Assembly: GCF_029543085.1 (NCBI RefSeq)
Contig: NZ_CP119967.1
Coordinates: 5,234,501-5,298,500, forward strand
Direction of reading: 5' to 3'
From: Pseudomonas sp. A34-9
GTDB lineage: Bacteria; Pseudomonadota; Gammaproteobacteria; Pseudomonadales; Pseudomonadaceae
DNA length: 64,000 nucleotides
The position numbers and the translations under genes are program-made. Below, one piece after another: positions 1 through 8,403 of this stretch. The notes beneath the pieces are model-generated. The model saw only the letters and a list, made by a program, of their open reading frames with translations, had not been told where the DNA came from and ran no database searches. How positions within the stretch are numbered: position 1 is the first letter of the stretch; each line of letters opens with the position of its first letter.

Positions 1-632
1 TCAGTGCGGATCCGCTCAGGCATCCCATACGTCTTAAATAACCGTTCGAAGGTGGCTTTGGCGTCCTTGAAAGTCGTGCTCGGCATACTTTCACAAGCCA
101 GTAAAAATCGACTGGCGTGATCCATTACCGTCAACGGGTAACACCAGACACCGTCTCCTGTCAGGTATTGGCCTTTGTAATCAGCGCTCCAGAGCTGATT
201 AGGAAGGTCGGCTTTCTGGAGTGGTTTTGGATAGACAGCGACACGCTGACGCAACCGTCGAGACACCACTAGCCCCGCTTTTTTAAGCACGTTGTAGATC
301 GTGGTTTTGGAGGGCGGCGGCTGATCTGGAAACCGCTCTTGCAGGGCTGTCTGGATCTTTTTCGGGCCCGGCGTGGTTTGACCTTGGCGCCGCAGCTCAA
401 GAATGGCTTCTTTGACCGCAAACGGCACAGCCTGTGCTTGAGAATGACGCTTGCGACTGCACTCCGCCAAGCCATTGATGCTGTCCGCGTTGTAGCGGGC
501 CACCCACTTGTAGCCAGTCTTGCGACTGATGCTGTGAGCCGCACAGAGTTGACTGAAGTTGAGCCGACCGGACAGATAGTCGGCGATGAACATCACTTTA
601 AGGTCCATAGGTTTCAGCTCTCGCCACGGCAT
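1..632 (-). CDS. IS481-family transposase, 3' part missing
   Basis: A DDE transposase; 210 codons are visible and the gene continues past base 1. The start is the ATG at 632 (MPWRELKPMD). Residues 12-48 form a helix-turn-helix (ADYLSGRLNFSQLCAAHS), followed by a second winged segment and, from about residue 145, the integrase-core domain: WSADYKG carries the first catalytic Asp (D151), and the last visible residues (ERIRT) run into the RTDNG motif that holds the second. No frameshift is seen in the visible part, so the element may be active. It lies upstream of the AsrA-like protease and is transcribed away from it. Confidence 0.85.
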   Translation of the reverse strand, partial: MPWRELKPMDLKVMFIADYLSGRLNFSQLCAAHSISRKTGYKWVARYNADSINGLAECSRKRHSQAQAVPFAVKEAILELRRQGQTTPGPKKIQTALQERFPDQPPPSKTTIYNVLKKAGLVVSRRLRQRVAVYPKPLQKADLPNQLWSADYKGQYLTGDGVWCYPLTVMDHASRFLLACESMPSTTFKDAKATFERLFKTYGMPERIRT

Positions 633-707
633 GGTCAGATCCTCGGAATCGACCAGTGCCAGTTAAAAACTGTTACCTATGTGCTTGAACTGTTTTGTTA
701 CCTATGT
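1..707 (-). mobile_element. IS481-like insertion sequence, cut off by window start
   Basis: The element holds one transposase gene read leftward. Its right end carries a 12-base sequence, TGTTACCTATGT, twice in direct orientation (671-682 and 696-707, 25 bases apart). Such doubled subterminal repeats are typical of transposase binding sites at an IS end. The outer boundary at about 707 is inferred from the second repeat; the other end and the target duplication lie outside the window. Confidence 0.75.
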
Positions 708-970
708 GGGTGAGTCATACCAGCAAGCCTTTTTGGTTACTTTTTCGGCGTCTGGAAAAAGTGACCCGCCGTAAGGGCGGAACCCTAAGAAGCCGTTACC
801 GCAGCAACGGATATACATACCAGACCACCACAACATGGTCGGCCCAAAGGCCGCCAAGACCAAAGAAACCCTGTCAAAACCCTGAACACACAAGCAGAAA
901 CATCCCCCGCCATTGAAACCACCCCAAGCCTGCCCCATCTAAGACCCATACTCCATTGCGCAGGTGCCCC
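708..970. other. Non-coding stretch with decayed Pseudomonas interspersed repeat
   Basis: No credible gene. Bases 730-785 hold the sequence GGTTACTTTTTCGGCGTCTG followed by AAAAAGTGACCCGCCGTAAGG, which I recognise as a common interspersed tail found after many Pseudomonas genes. It starts about 20 bases beyond the IS end, so the IS appears to have inserted into or beside it. Bases 860-960 are C- and A-rich and should hold the promoter of the protease gene; I see no convincing -35/-10 pair or heat-shock promoter. Confidence 0.5.
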
Positions 971-3394
971 ATGAGCGACCAGCAAGAATTCCCGGAAAAC
1001 CCAGACGACTACACCGAAACCGAAGCCGAACACATCGAACACACCTCCTCCGGCAAAGGCCTCGCCCTGCCCGGCCAAAACCTGCCGGACAAGGTCTACA
1101 TCATCCCGATCCACAACCGCCCGTTCTTCCCCGCGCAAGTCCTGCCGGTCATCGTCAACGAAGAACCGTGGGCCGAAACCCTCGAACTGGTCAGCAAATC
1201 CGAACACCACTCCCTGGCCCTGTTCTTCATGGACACGCCCCAGGAAGACCCGCGCCATTTCGACACCGGCGCCCTGCCGCAATACGGCACCCTGGTCAAA
1301 GTCCACCACGCCAGCCGCGAAAACGGCAAATTGCAATTCGTCGCCCAAGGCCTGAGCCGCGTGCGTATCAAGACCTGGCTCAAACACCACCGCCCTCCGT
1401 ATCTGGTCGAAGTCGAATACCCGCACCAGCCGACCGAGCCGACCGACGAGGTCAAGGCCTACGGCATGGCGCTGATCAACGCGATCAAGGAACTGCTGCC
1501 GCTCAACCCGCTGTACAGCGAAGAACTGAAAAACTACCTCAACCGCTTCAGCCCCAACGATCCATCGCCGCTGACCGACTTCGCCGCCGCCCTGACCTCC
1601 GCCACCGGCCCCGAGCTGCAAGCCGTGCTCGACTGCGTGCCGATGCTCAAGCGCATGGAAAAAGTCCTGCCGATGCTGCGCAAGGAAGTCGAAGTCGCGC
1701 GCCTGCAAAAAGAGATCTCGGCGGAAGTTAACCGCAAGATCGGCGAGCATCAGCGCGAGTTCTTCCTCAAGGAACAACTCAAGGTCATCCAGCAGGAACT
1801 CGGTCTGACCAAGGACGACCGCAGCGCCGACCTCGAACAGTTCGAACAGCGCCTGGAAGGCAAAGTCCTGCCGGCGCAGGTGCAGAAGCGCCTCGAAGAA
1901 GAAATGCACAAACTGTCGATCCTCGAAACCGGATCGCCGGAATACGCGGTCACTCGCAACTACCTCGACTGGGCAACCTCGGTGCCGTGGGGCGTGTATG
2001 GCGAGGACAAACTCGACCTCAAGCACGCACGCAAAGTCCTCGACAAACACCACGCCGGCCTCGACGACATCAAGGATCGCATCCTCGAATTCCTCGCTGT
2101 CGGTGCCTATAAAGGCGAAATCAGCGGTTCCATCGTGCTGCTGGTCGGCCCGCCGGGCGTGGGTAAAACCAGCGTCGGCAAATCCATCGCCGAGTCCCTT
2201 GGCCGGCCGTTCTACCGCTTCAGCCTCGGCGGCATGCGCGACGAAGCCGAAATCAAGGGCCACCGCCGCACCTACATCGGCGCGCAGCCGGGCAAACTGG
2301 TGCAGGCGTTGAAAGACGTCGAAGTGATGAACCCGGTGATCATGCTCGACGAGATCGACAAGATGGGCCAAAGCTACCAGGGCGACCCGGCCTCGGCGCT
2401 GCTGGAAACCCTCGACCCGGAGCAGAACGTCGAATTCCTCGACCACTACCTCGACCTGCGCATGGACCTGTCGAAAGTCCTGTTCGTCTGCACCGCCAAC
2501 ACCCTCGATTCGATTCCCGGCCCGTTGCTGGACCGCATGGAAGTGATTCGCCTGTCGGGCTACATCACCGAAGAAAAAGTCGCCATCGCCAAGCGCCACC
2601 TGTGGCCGAAACTGCTGGAAAAGGCTGGCGTGTCCAAGGGCAGCCTGAGCATCAGCGACAGCGCGCTCAAGGCCTTGATCGACGGTTACGCCCGTGAAGC
2701 CGGCGTGCGCCAGCTGGAAAAGCAAATGGGCAAACTGGTGCGCAAAGCGGTGATGAAGCTGATCGACGAGCCGAAAGCGGTGATCAAACTCGGGCCGAAA
2801 GATCTGGAGGCGTCACTGGGTCATCCGGTGTTCCGCAACGAACAAGTACTGTCCGGCACCGGCGTGATTACCGGTCTGGCCTGGACCAGCATGGGCGGCG
2901 CGACCTTGCCGATCGAAGCGACGCGGATTCACACGCTTAACCGTGGTTTCAAACTCACCGGGCAACTGGGTGATGTGATGAAGGAATCGGCGGAGATCGC
3001 CTACAGCTACGTCAGCTCGCACCTGAAACAGTTCGGCGGTGACGCGAAATTCTTCGACGAAGCCTTTGTCCACCTGCACGTACCGGAAGGCGCGACACCG
3101 AAAGACGGCCCAAGCGCCGGTGTGACCATGGCCAGCGCCCTGCTCTCGCTCGCACGTAATCAGCCGCCGAAGAAAGGCGTGGCGATGACCGGCGAACTGA
3201 CCCTGACCGGGCACGTGCTGCCGATCGGCGGGGTGCGCGAGAAGGTGATTGCGGCGCGGCGGCAGAAGATTTTCGAGCTGATTTTGCCGGAGCCGAACCG
3301 GGGTAATTTCGAGGAGTTGCCGGATTATCTGAAGGAAGGGATTACCGTGCACTTCGCGAAGAAGTTCGCGGATGTGGCGAAGGTGCTCTTCTGA
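971..3394 (+). CDS. asrA: Lon-type ATP-dependent protease, AsrA-like second Lon
   Basis: An 807-residue cytoplasmic AAA+ serine protease that unfolds and degrades proteins. The order is a Lon N-terminal substrate domain (about 40-240), a coiled coil (240-310), an AAA+ module with Walker A GPPGVGKT at 393-400 and Walker B VIMLDEID, and a protease domain with catalytic Ser715 (KDGPSAG) and Lys758 (VREKV), 43 residues apart as in E. coli Lon. The ATG at 971 has an AGGTG ribosome site; a start 15 bases upstream would add MRRCP and is less likely. Pseudomonas carries a canonical Lon elsewhere; this neighbourhood (icp, yhhN) matches the P. aeruginosa PA0779 locus, a heat-shock and aminoglycoside-response protease. 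The symbol rests on that match. Confidence 0.9.
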   Translation: MSDQQEFPENPDDYTETEAEHIEHTSSGKGLALPGQNLPDKVYIIPIHNRPFFPAQVLPVIVNEEPWAETLELVSKSEHHSLALFFMDTPQEDPRHFDTGALPQYGTLVKVHHASRENGKLQFVAQGLSRVRIKTWLKHHRPPYLVEVEYPHQPTEPTDEVKAYGMALINAIKELLPLNPLYSEELKNYLNRFSPNDPSPLTDFAAALTSATGPELQAVLDCVPMLKRMEKVLPMLRKEVEVARLQKEISAEVNRKIGEHQREFFLKEQLKVIQQELGLTKDDRSADLEQFEQRLEGKVLPAQVQKRLEEEMHKLSILETGSPEYAVTRNYLDWATSVPWGVYGEDKLDLKHARKVLDKHHAGLDDIKDRILEFLAVGAYKGEISGSIVLLVGPPGVGKTSVGKSIAESLGRPFYRFSLGGMRDEAEIKGHRRTYIGAQPGKLVQALKDVEVMNPVIMLDEIDKMGQSYQGDPASALLETLDPEQNVEFLDHYLDLRMDLSKVLFVCTANTLDSIPGPLLDRMEVIRLSGYITEEKVAIAKRHLWPKLLEKAGVSKGSLSISDSALKALIDGYAREAGVRQLEKQMGKLVRKAVMKLIDEPKAVIKLGPKDLEASLGHPVFRNEQVLSGTGVITGLAWTSMGGATLPIEATRIHTLNRGFKLTGQLGDVMKESAEIAYSYVSSHLKQFGGDAKFFDEAFVHLHVPEGATPKDGPSAGVTMASALLSLARNQPPKKGVAMTGELTLTGHVLPIGGVREKVIAARRQKIFELILPEPNRGNFEELPDYLKEGITVHFAKKFADVAKVLF

Positions 3395-3454
3395 TAGCCC
3401 ATTAGCGCCCGCTTTACCCTTACCGCACGCAGGAACTCTCCTATCGGGTTGGGT

Positions 3455-3479
3455 GGTGATCGAAAATAATGCGATCACC
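3455..3479 (+). other. Hairpin after the Lon-type gene
   Basis: GGTGATCG (3455-3462) pairs perfectly with CGATCACC (3472-3479) over a nine-base loop. There is no U-tract, so it is not a classical terminator; it could stabilise the 3' end of the protease mRNA. Nothing else is evident between 3395 and 3657. Confidence 0.35.
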
Positions 3480-3657
3480 CCCCACTGGGTGCCAACCGGT
3501 TCTCGGACTACCCTCACCTCAAAGTTGACTCTTTATAGCGTTTGGCTCGCCACTCTATCGCAAGCGAATATAAAAACCTGTCAACCTTGACAGTATCCCT
3601 CGGAATAAAGCGCTATCAGAATCTGCTGACTCTCTCTGAACTGTGAAGGAAGTCCGC

Positions 3658-4143
3658 ATGACATATTCCAATCTTGCCCCCAAAAATCTCCAGCGTCTTA
3701 TCGGTGAGCTGAATCTTTCAACAAACCGAGGCATTAACCTGCACTCAACAGACATGGCTGTGAGTTTCTACCCCAACACTCTTTCAATCCGTTTTTCCAT
3801 TAATAAATACCCCGACGTCAGCTACCGTAATTTGAGTTTTCAGTTGAGCAGAAACATTACGTCCGGCACTTACACCTGGGGCAGTTCCGTTGACTTCCAA
3901 GGTGCTACTTATCTTGAATATTTCAGGGAGGAAGATGAACTCAGCACCCTTATTCCATTTCAATACGAAATCACTCAAGGTTCCTTGACTGTTGACGTTG
4001 CACACTCCGGGACAGGGCAACTGACTTTCAACGTGAAAAACTTTGACATCACCTTGAAGGTGACGTCCGGTAGCAATGAACTTCAGCGCCTGAGTGGACG
4101 CTTTATCGCTGGCATCGACACTGTCGTCATCGGGAAAAGCTGA
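3658..4143 (+). CDS. Small protein of unknown function, tandem paralogue 1
   Basis: 161 residues, not recognised. The ATG at 3658 follows a good AAGGA site (3646-3650); an in-frame GTG at 3643 overlaps that site and is rejected. There is no signal peptide or membrane segment. Alternating polar/hydrophobic stretches suggest an all-beta fold. It resembles the next gene: both have an SGTYT-G motif in the middle (residues about 72-78 here), an aromatic-Glu pair soon after (YLEYF here, YVERG there), a QGSLTV / EGSIKV strand and a closing L-G strand. Codon use looks more AT-rich than in its neighbours, consistent with transfer. The two genes sit between conserved genes that are adjacent in P. aeruginosa, so the pair looks inserted. 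Confidence 0.7.
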   Translation: MTYSNLAPKNLQRLIGELNLSTNRGINLHSTDMAVSFYPNTLSIRFSINKYPDVSYRNLSFQLSRNITSGTYTWGSSVDFQGATYLEYFREEDELSTLIPFQYEITQGSLTVDVAHSGTGQLTFNVKNFDITLKVTSGSNELQRLSGRFIAGIDTVVIGKS

Positions 4144-4185
4144 CAATTAAAGTCTTCCCGCTAGCTGATTAAAGAGCCCTACACC

Positions 4186-4653
4186 ATGACCAGTAAATCT
4201 TTTATTACCGTATTGACAATAGATGCCAGCACTGAACTCCGTGTGCAAAACCGAAAACAATTTTCAAGTACTGAAACCTTGCACCAGCTACTGGGTGACA
4301 GGGTCACGCTGAAAAGCTCAGTAAACCGCTCGTCTCAGTACAGTGAACGATCGCTTGTCCTTACCTTTAGAGAGGGTGTGGGGTCTGGGACTTATACCGT
4401 TGGCGACATTAACAGCCCTTTCTCGGCTATCAATTATGTCGAACGAGGCATTAGCAGCTTGGCCGGAGGAAGCGCGGAAATCGTGTACCCGGCAATAGAA
4501 GGCTCCATCAAAGTCGAAGCCAGCCCAACAGCAGACATGACCCGGTACCATTTCCAGCTTGAAGTCCGAGTGAAGCACGACATCTCCGGAACTCAGCTAA
4601 CAGTGGAAGGAACCTCCGACGTTGACTTGATCACCACTCGATTCACACCCTAG
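4186..4653 (+). CDS. Small protein of unknown function, tandem paralogue 2
   Basis: 155 residues, not recognised, 42 bases after its paralogue and likely co-transcribed with it. The start at 4186 is the first ATG; the ribosome site is weak (AAAGAG at about 4171). Shared features with the upstream gene are VGSGTYTVG, the Y-x-E pair, EGSIKVEA and a terminal TSDVDLITTRF strand. The N-terminus (MTSKSFITVLTIDAST) differs completely, so the two are diverged duplicates and not recent copies. There is no signal peptide, cysteine pair or catalytic motif, and the predicted fold is a beta sandwich. A lectin-like, calycin-like or secreted-effector role is possible, but nothing in the sequence decides it. 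Confidence 0.68.
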   Translation: MTSKSFITVLTIDASTELRVQNRKQFSSTETLHQLLGDRVTLKSSVNRSSQYSERSLVLTFREGVGSGTYTVGDINSPFSAINYVERGISSLAGGSAEIVYPAIEGSIKVEASPTADMTRYHFQLEVRVKHDISGTQLTVEGTSDVDLITTRFTP

Positions 4654-4846
4654 GAGGGCTGAGGTCGAATTCGCATCTTCCTCCGAGGCCTGCATGGGGC
4701 GATAAACGCTCCGCCAATTGTGGGCCCCCTCGGTTGCTTACCTGAGCATCCTGCAGTGCTCACCCCCGACAGCGCCTGACTGTCACACTTCGTCTCATCT
4801 TCAGTTATGCTCGCCGTTCGTCGCCAACGCCGGAGCCGCTGACCTT

Positions 4847-5239
4847 ATGTCCCCCACTCGCCTGTTTGTCCCCCTCGCCCTTTCCTTGCTGGCCGCTTGT
4901 GCCACGCAACCGAAACACAACGTGACTGTGGAAAAACAAAGCGAATGCCCCGTCCGGCTCACTAACGGACAAAACCTTATCATCACGCTGCCAAGCAACC
5001 CGACCACCGGCTATCGCTGGGCCATTCAGGACTCGGCTGGCGGCGTGCTGCGCGCACTCAGCCCCGAGGTCTACAGCAATCCGGAAGATGCCGGCGTGGT
5101 CGGCGCCGCGGGTTTGTCGACCTGGCGCTTCCAGGCCTTTGCCCCCGGCACCGGGCGCCTGCGCCTGACCTCGCAACAGCCGTGGGCACCGGAAGTGCTG
5201 CCAGTGGAAACCTTTGACTGCGCCATTTCGGTGAACTGA
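4847..5239 (+). CDS. icp: Chagasin-type cysteine protease inhibitor lipoprotein
   Basis: 130 residues, MEROPS family I42. A signal peptide ends in a lipobox (LLAAC, lipidated Cys18), so it is a lipoprotein facing the periplasm or outer membrane. The three inhibitor loops of chagasin are visible: NPTTGYRW, the glycine-containing VGAAGLSTWRF segment and the QQPWAPE loop corresponding to RPWE-type. These loops wedge into papain-like proteases. The ATG at 4847 follows GGAG at 4832; longer upstream starts lack a signal peptide. Its stop is two bases before the next gene, implying an operon. The neighbours match P. aeruginosa PA0778 (icp). The target enzyme is not apparent in the window. Confidence 0.85.
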   Translation: MSPTRLFVPLALSLLAACATQPKHNVTVEKQSECPVRLTNGQNLIITLPSNPTTGYRWAIQDSAGGVLRALSPEVYSNPEDAGVVGAAGLSTWRFQAFAPGTGRLRLTSQQPWAPEVLPVETFDCAISVN

Positions 5240-5241
5240 TC

Positions 5242-5886
5242 GTGGGCTGGCTGATTCTGGCGCTGATGGGCGCGGTGACGTTTCTCTACGGTGTCAGCAC
5301 CCATGCGGCGTTACTGTGTCTGTTGGTCAAACCATTGCCGGTGCTGGCGCTGCTCGGCTGGCTGCACGATGCACCACCCAGCGACTATCGGCGCTGGATC
5401 AGTCTGGGTCTGATTTTCTCGCTGCTGGGTGATGTGTTGCTGGCATGGCCGGGAGACCTCTTCGTGTTTGGCCTCGGTGCGTTTCTGATCGCGCATCTGG
5501 CGTATCTCAAGGCTTATCTGAGTGACTGCAAGCGTCTGGCGGTGTTGCCGTTGCTGCTCGCGCTCGGGGTTGGCGCGGTACTGTTGGGGATTCTGGTTTC
5601 CAGCGGTCTCGGGCCTTTGCTGGTGCCGGTGATCATTTACGGCACGGCAATCAGCGCGATGCTCTGGCGCGCCCTTGCTCGCCTCGGCACCGATGCGCCC
5701 AAGCGTTCGGCGCTACTGGCGGCGGGTGGTGCGCTGGCGTTTGTGTTCTCGGACAGCGTGATCGGCATTGATCGCTTCGTATCGCCATTCCACGCCGCGC
5801 CGTACGTCATCATCCTCAGCTACTGGCTGGGCCAGTGGGGCATTGCGGCCTCCGCGTTCTCCCAAAGCAAACGCGCTAGCCTTTAA
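5242..5886 (+). CDS. YhhN/TMEM86-family membrane protein (lysoplasmalogenase-like)
   Basis: 214 residues, nearly all hydrophobic, with about seven or eight membrane helices (LALMGAVTFLYG, LLLALGVGAVLLGILV and so on). The YhhN/TMEM86 family includes lysoplasmalogenases, which cleave vinyl-ether lysophospholipids; family hallmarks visible are the SLGLIFSLLGDVLLAWPG segment with the conserved GDVLL aspartate and FSDSVIGIDRF near the C-terminus. It starts at GTG 5242, two bases after icp, and is probably translated from the same mRNA. The substrate in Pseudomonas is unknown. Confidence 0.8.
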   Translation: MGWLILALMGAVTFLYGVSTHAALLCLLVKPLPVLALLGWLHDAPPSDYRRWISLGLIFSLLGDVLLAWPGDLFVFGLGAFLIAHLAYLKAYLSDCKRLAVLPLLLALGVGAVLLGILVSSGLGPLLVPVIIYGTAISAMLWRALARLGTDAPKRSALLAAGGALAFVFSDSVIGIDRFVSPFHAAPYVIILSYWLGQWGIAASAFSQSKRASL

Positions 5887-5960
5887 AAGATCGCAGCCTG
5901 CGGCAGCTCCTACAGAAAACCGCATTCCCATGTAGGAGCTGCCGCAGGCTGCGATCTTTT
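5885..5960. repeat. Perfect long palindrome of the REP/REPIN type
   Basis: Arm 5885-5914 is the exact reverse complement of arm 5931-5960 (30 bases each, 16-base loop). The core word is TGTAGGAGCTGCCG. It overlaps the last codons of the YhhN gene. Related copies occur at 30330-30422, 52283-52365 and 54956-55040. Confidence 0.9.
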
Positions 5961-6047
5961 GATTTGCCGCTTTATCAGACAACCCAAGCATCCCCGCGCC
6001 CTTTTGGCTAAAATGCCGGCCTTTCCATTTACACCGCCGGAACCGCC

Positions 6048-6791
6048 GTGAGCAAAGAACCCGATCGTATTTTCGCCAAGCCTTTGGCCCAGGTGCCCGA
6101 CTTCGCCTTCAACGAAGATGTGGTGCGGGTGTTCCCGGACATGATCAAGCGCTCGGTGCCGGGTTACCCGACTATCGTCGAAAACCTCGGCGTGCTCGCC
6201 GCGCAGTTCGCCCAGCCGAACAGCGTGCTCTATGACCTCGGTTCATCGCTGGGTGCGGTCACTCAAGCCCTGCGCCGCCATGTGCGCACCGACGGTTGCC
6301 GGGTGATCGCTGTGGATAACTCGGCGGCGATGGTCGAGCGCTGCCGCGAATACCTCAACGGTCAGGACTCGATGTTCCAGGAGTTGCTGCCAGTCGAAGT
6401 GATCGAGGGCGACATTCTCGCCCTCGACTTCCAGCCCGCGTCGGTGGTGGCGCTGAACTTCACCCTGCAATTCATCGCCCCCGATCAGCGCACCGCGTTG
6501 CTCTCGCGCATTCGCCAAGCGCTGCTGCCGGGCGGCGCGCTGATCCTCTCGGAGAAGCTGCGCTTCAACGAAGCCGAAGAACACGCGCTGCTCACCGATC
6601 TGCACGTCGCCTTCAAACGCGCCAACGGCTACAGCGAACTGGAAATCGCCCAGAAGCGCAGCGCCATCGAAAACGTCATGAAGCCCGACAGCCTCGAAGA
6701 ACACCGCGCACGCCTGTTGGCCGCCGGGTTCTCGAAAGTCGTGCCGTGGTTCCAGTGTCTTAACTTTGCCTCGTTGATTGCCTTGCCATGA
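6048..6791 (+). CDS. cmoA: Carboxy-S-adenosyl-L-methionine synthase
   Basis: 247 residues, the same length as E. coli CmoA. It converts S-adenosylmethionine and prephenate into carboxy-SAM, the donor used by CmoB. The class I methyltransferase fold shows the SAM loop [11 protein letters not shown] (residues 65-75), the acidic [11 protein letters not shown] strand and the GDILALDF motif. The start is GTG at 6048 ([11 protein letters not shown] aligns with the family N-terminus). Its stop overlaps the start of cmoB in an ATGA, so the two are translationally coupled. Confidence 0.95.
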   Translation: MSKEPDRIFAKPLAQVPDFAFNEDVVRVFPDMIKRSVPGYPTIVENLGVLAAQFAQPNSVLYDLGSSLGAVTQALRRHVRTDGCRVIAVDNSAAMVERCREYLNGQDSMFQELLPVEVIEGDILALDFQPASVVALNFTLQFIAPDQRTALLSRIRQALLPGGALILSEKLRFNEAEEHALLTDLHVAFKRANGYSELEIAQKRSAIENVMKPDSLEEHRARLLAAGFSKVVPWFQCLNFASLIALP

Positions 6792-7744
6792 TTGATCTGT
6801 CTCCCCTCGCCCGCCGTCTGGCTGGTACGCCGCTGGCCGAATGGGCCAACACCCTGCAAGCGCAACTCGACAAGAAAATGGAGAAAGGTCACGGCGATCT
6901 GGAGCGCTGGCAAAGTGCGCTGGATGCCTTGCCAAAGATCCAGCCGAGTGAGGTCGATCTGCTCAACGGCCTGAAACTCGACACCGATTGCAACGACGAA
7001 ACCCGCGCGCAAATGCGCACCGCACTGATGGGCTTGTCACCATGGCGCAAAGGGCCGTTCGACCTGTTTGGTGTGCACGTCGACACCGAATGGCGCTCGG
7101 ACTGGAAGTGGTCACGAGTGGCGCCGCATCTGGACCTGCAGGGCAAACGCATCCTCGATGTCGGCTGCGGCAACGGCTACTACATGTGGCGCATGCTCGG
7201 TGCCGGCGCTGACAGCGTGATCGGTGTCGACCCGAACTGGCTGTTCTTCTGTCAGTTCCAGGCGGTGCAGCGTTATCTGTCAGAACCGAATGCCTGGCAC
7301 TTGCCGTTCCCGTTCGAAGACCTGCCGCCGAACCTCGAAGGTTTCGACACGGTGTTTTCCATGGGTGTGTTCTACCACCGCCGCTCGCCGATCGAGCACT
7401 TGCTGGCGCTGAAGGATTGCCTGGTCAAGGGCGGCGAACTGGTGCTGGAAACGCTGGTGGTGGAAGGCGACAAGCATCAGGTGCTGGTGCCGGAAGACCG
7501 TTATGCGCAGATGCGTAACGTGTGGTTCCTGCCGTCGGTGCCGGCGCTGGAGTTGTGGCTGCGGCGTGCCGGGTTCACTGATGTGAAATGCGTGGATGTC
7601 AGCACCACGACGGTCGAGGAACAACGTGGTACCGAGTGGATGAAGTATCAGTCGCTGAGCGACTTCCTCGATCCCGAAGATCACAGCAAAACCATCGAAG
7701 GCCTGCCGGCGCCGATGCGTGCGGTGATTGTCGCCAAGAAGTAA
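6788..7744 (+). CDS. cmoB: tRNA U34 carboxymethyltransferase
   Basis: 318 residues. It transfers the carboxymethyl group from carboxy-SAM to 5-hydroxyuridine at position 34 of tRNAs, producing cmo5U, which widens wobble decoding. The methyltransferase core has [15 protein letters not shown] (about 119-133) and [27 protein letters not shown] is the family signature after it. It overlaps cmoA by four bases. Confidence 0.95.
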   Translation: MIDLSPLARRLAGTPLAEWANTLQAQLDKKMEKGHGDLERWQSALDALPKIQPSEVDLLNGLKLDTDCNDETRAQMRTALMGLSPWRKGPFDLFGVHVDTEWRSDWKWSRVAPHLDLQGKRILDVGCGNGYYMWRMLGAGADSVIGVDPNWLFFCQFQAVQRYLSEPNAWHLPFPFEDLPPNLEGFDTVFSMGVFYHRRSPIEHLLALKDCLVKGGELVLETLVVEGDKHQVLVPEDRYAQMRNVWFLPSVPALELWLRRAGFTDVKCVDVSTTTVEEQRGTEWMKYQSLSDFLDPEDHSKTIEGLPAPMRAVIVAKK

Positions 7745-7766
7745 ACCAACCACCGCGGTGAGCCCA

Positions 7767-7915
7767 CCCCTCACCCCAGCCTTCTCCCAAGGGAGAGGGA
7801 GCCGATCTTTGAGCTTTTCAAGATCTGAGTTCAACTCGATATCCCAAGTCGGCGGACCTCTCCCTCTCACCTCGGTAAGTCCCCTCTCCCCCTGGGAGAG
7901 GGTTAGGGTGAGGGG
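7767..7915. repeat. Imperfect inverted repeat CCCCTCACCC...GGGTGAGGGG
   Basis: The left arm is CCCCTCACCCCAGCCTTCTC (7767-7786 and onward); the right arm ends GAGGGTTAGGGTGAGGGG (7915). This is a widespread Pseudomonas intergenic repeat. It lies between the convergent cmoB and tadA genes, where it may also act as a two-way transcription stop. No U-tract is needed to explain it as a repeat. Confidence 0.75.
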
Positions 7916-8403
7916 CTTTTTGCTCTTCGGGCGCGAAAAAATTCGGTCAGCACGGCGCCACACTCTTCGGCCAATACCCCGCCTTCATATAGCACTCGAT
8001 GGTTGAGAAAGCCCTGGGTAAAAAACTGCCCCTGGCTCTGCACAATCCCGGCCTTCGGCTCCAGCGCGCCATACACCACCCGCGCCACCCGCGAATGCAC
8101 GATCAAGCCTGCGCACATGCTGCACGGCTCCAGCGTCACATACAGCGTGCTACCCGGCAGACGATAGTTATCCACCGCCTGCGCGGCTTCACGGATCGCG
8201 ACCATTTCCGCGTGCGCACTGGGGTCGCTGGTACTGATCGGGCAATTGAAGCCACGACCGATGATCGCGCCATCCTGCACCAGCACTGCGCCCACCGGCA
8301 CTTCGCCGAGCGCTGCGCCTTGTGCGGCGAGGGTCAGGGCTTCACGCATGAAGTCGTGGTCTCGGCTGCGATCAATGATTGCCGCGGGGCGAATCTGGCG
8401 CAT
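7903..8403 (-). CDS. tadA: tRNA-specific adenosine deaminase
   Basis: 166 residues. It deaminates A34 to inosine in tRNA-Arg(ACG). The zinc and catalytic residues are all present: His64-Ala-Glu66 (PSAHAEMVAI) and Cys94-x-x-Cys97 (LEPCSMCAG). I chose the ATG at 8403 because it overlaps the stop of the upstream oxidase gene by one base (TGATG), indicating coupled translation; a later Met at residue 19 is possible. Its 3' end runs into the intergenic repeat ending at 7915, so the last residues (RAKSPSP) may be encoded by the repeat. Confidence 0.92.
   Translation of the reverse strand: MRQIRPAAIIDRSRDHDFMREALTLAAQGAALGEVPVGAVLVQDGAIIGRGFNCPISTSDPSAHAEMVAIREAAQAVDNYRLPGSTLYVTLEPCSMCAGLIVHSRVARVVYGALEPKAGIVQSQGQFFTQGFLNHRVLYEGGVLAEECGAVLTEFFRARRAKSPSP

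Noticed and set aside
339..713. 124-residue frame on the plus strand inside the IS
   Set aside because: It is antisense to the transposase and crosses the IS end repeats.
785..2725. 646-residue open frame antisense to the Lon-type protease
   Set aside because: High-GC shadow; no domain, and the plus-strand protein has a complete set of Lon motifs.
4718..4846. Upstream extension of the chagasin-type inhibitor frame
   Set aside because: The extra 43 residues destroy the signal peptide and lack a ribosome site; the ATG at 4847 gives a lipobox.
7767..7915. CRISPR-like alternation of short GC-rich repeats
   Set aside because: Only two inverted units, no regular spacers; it is a Pseudomonas intergenic repeat.
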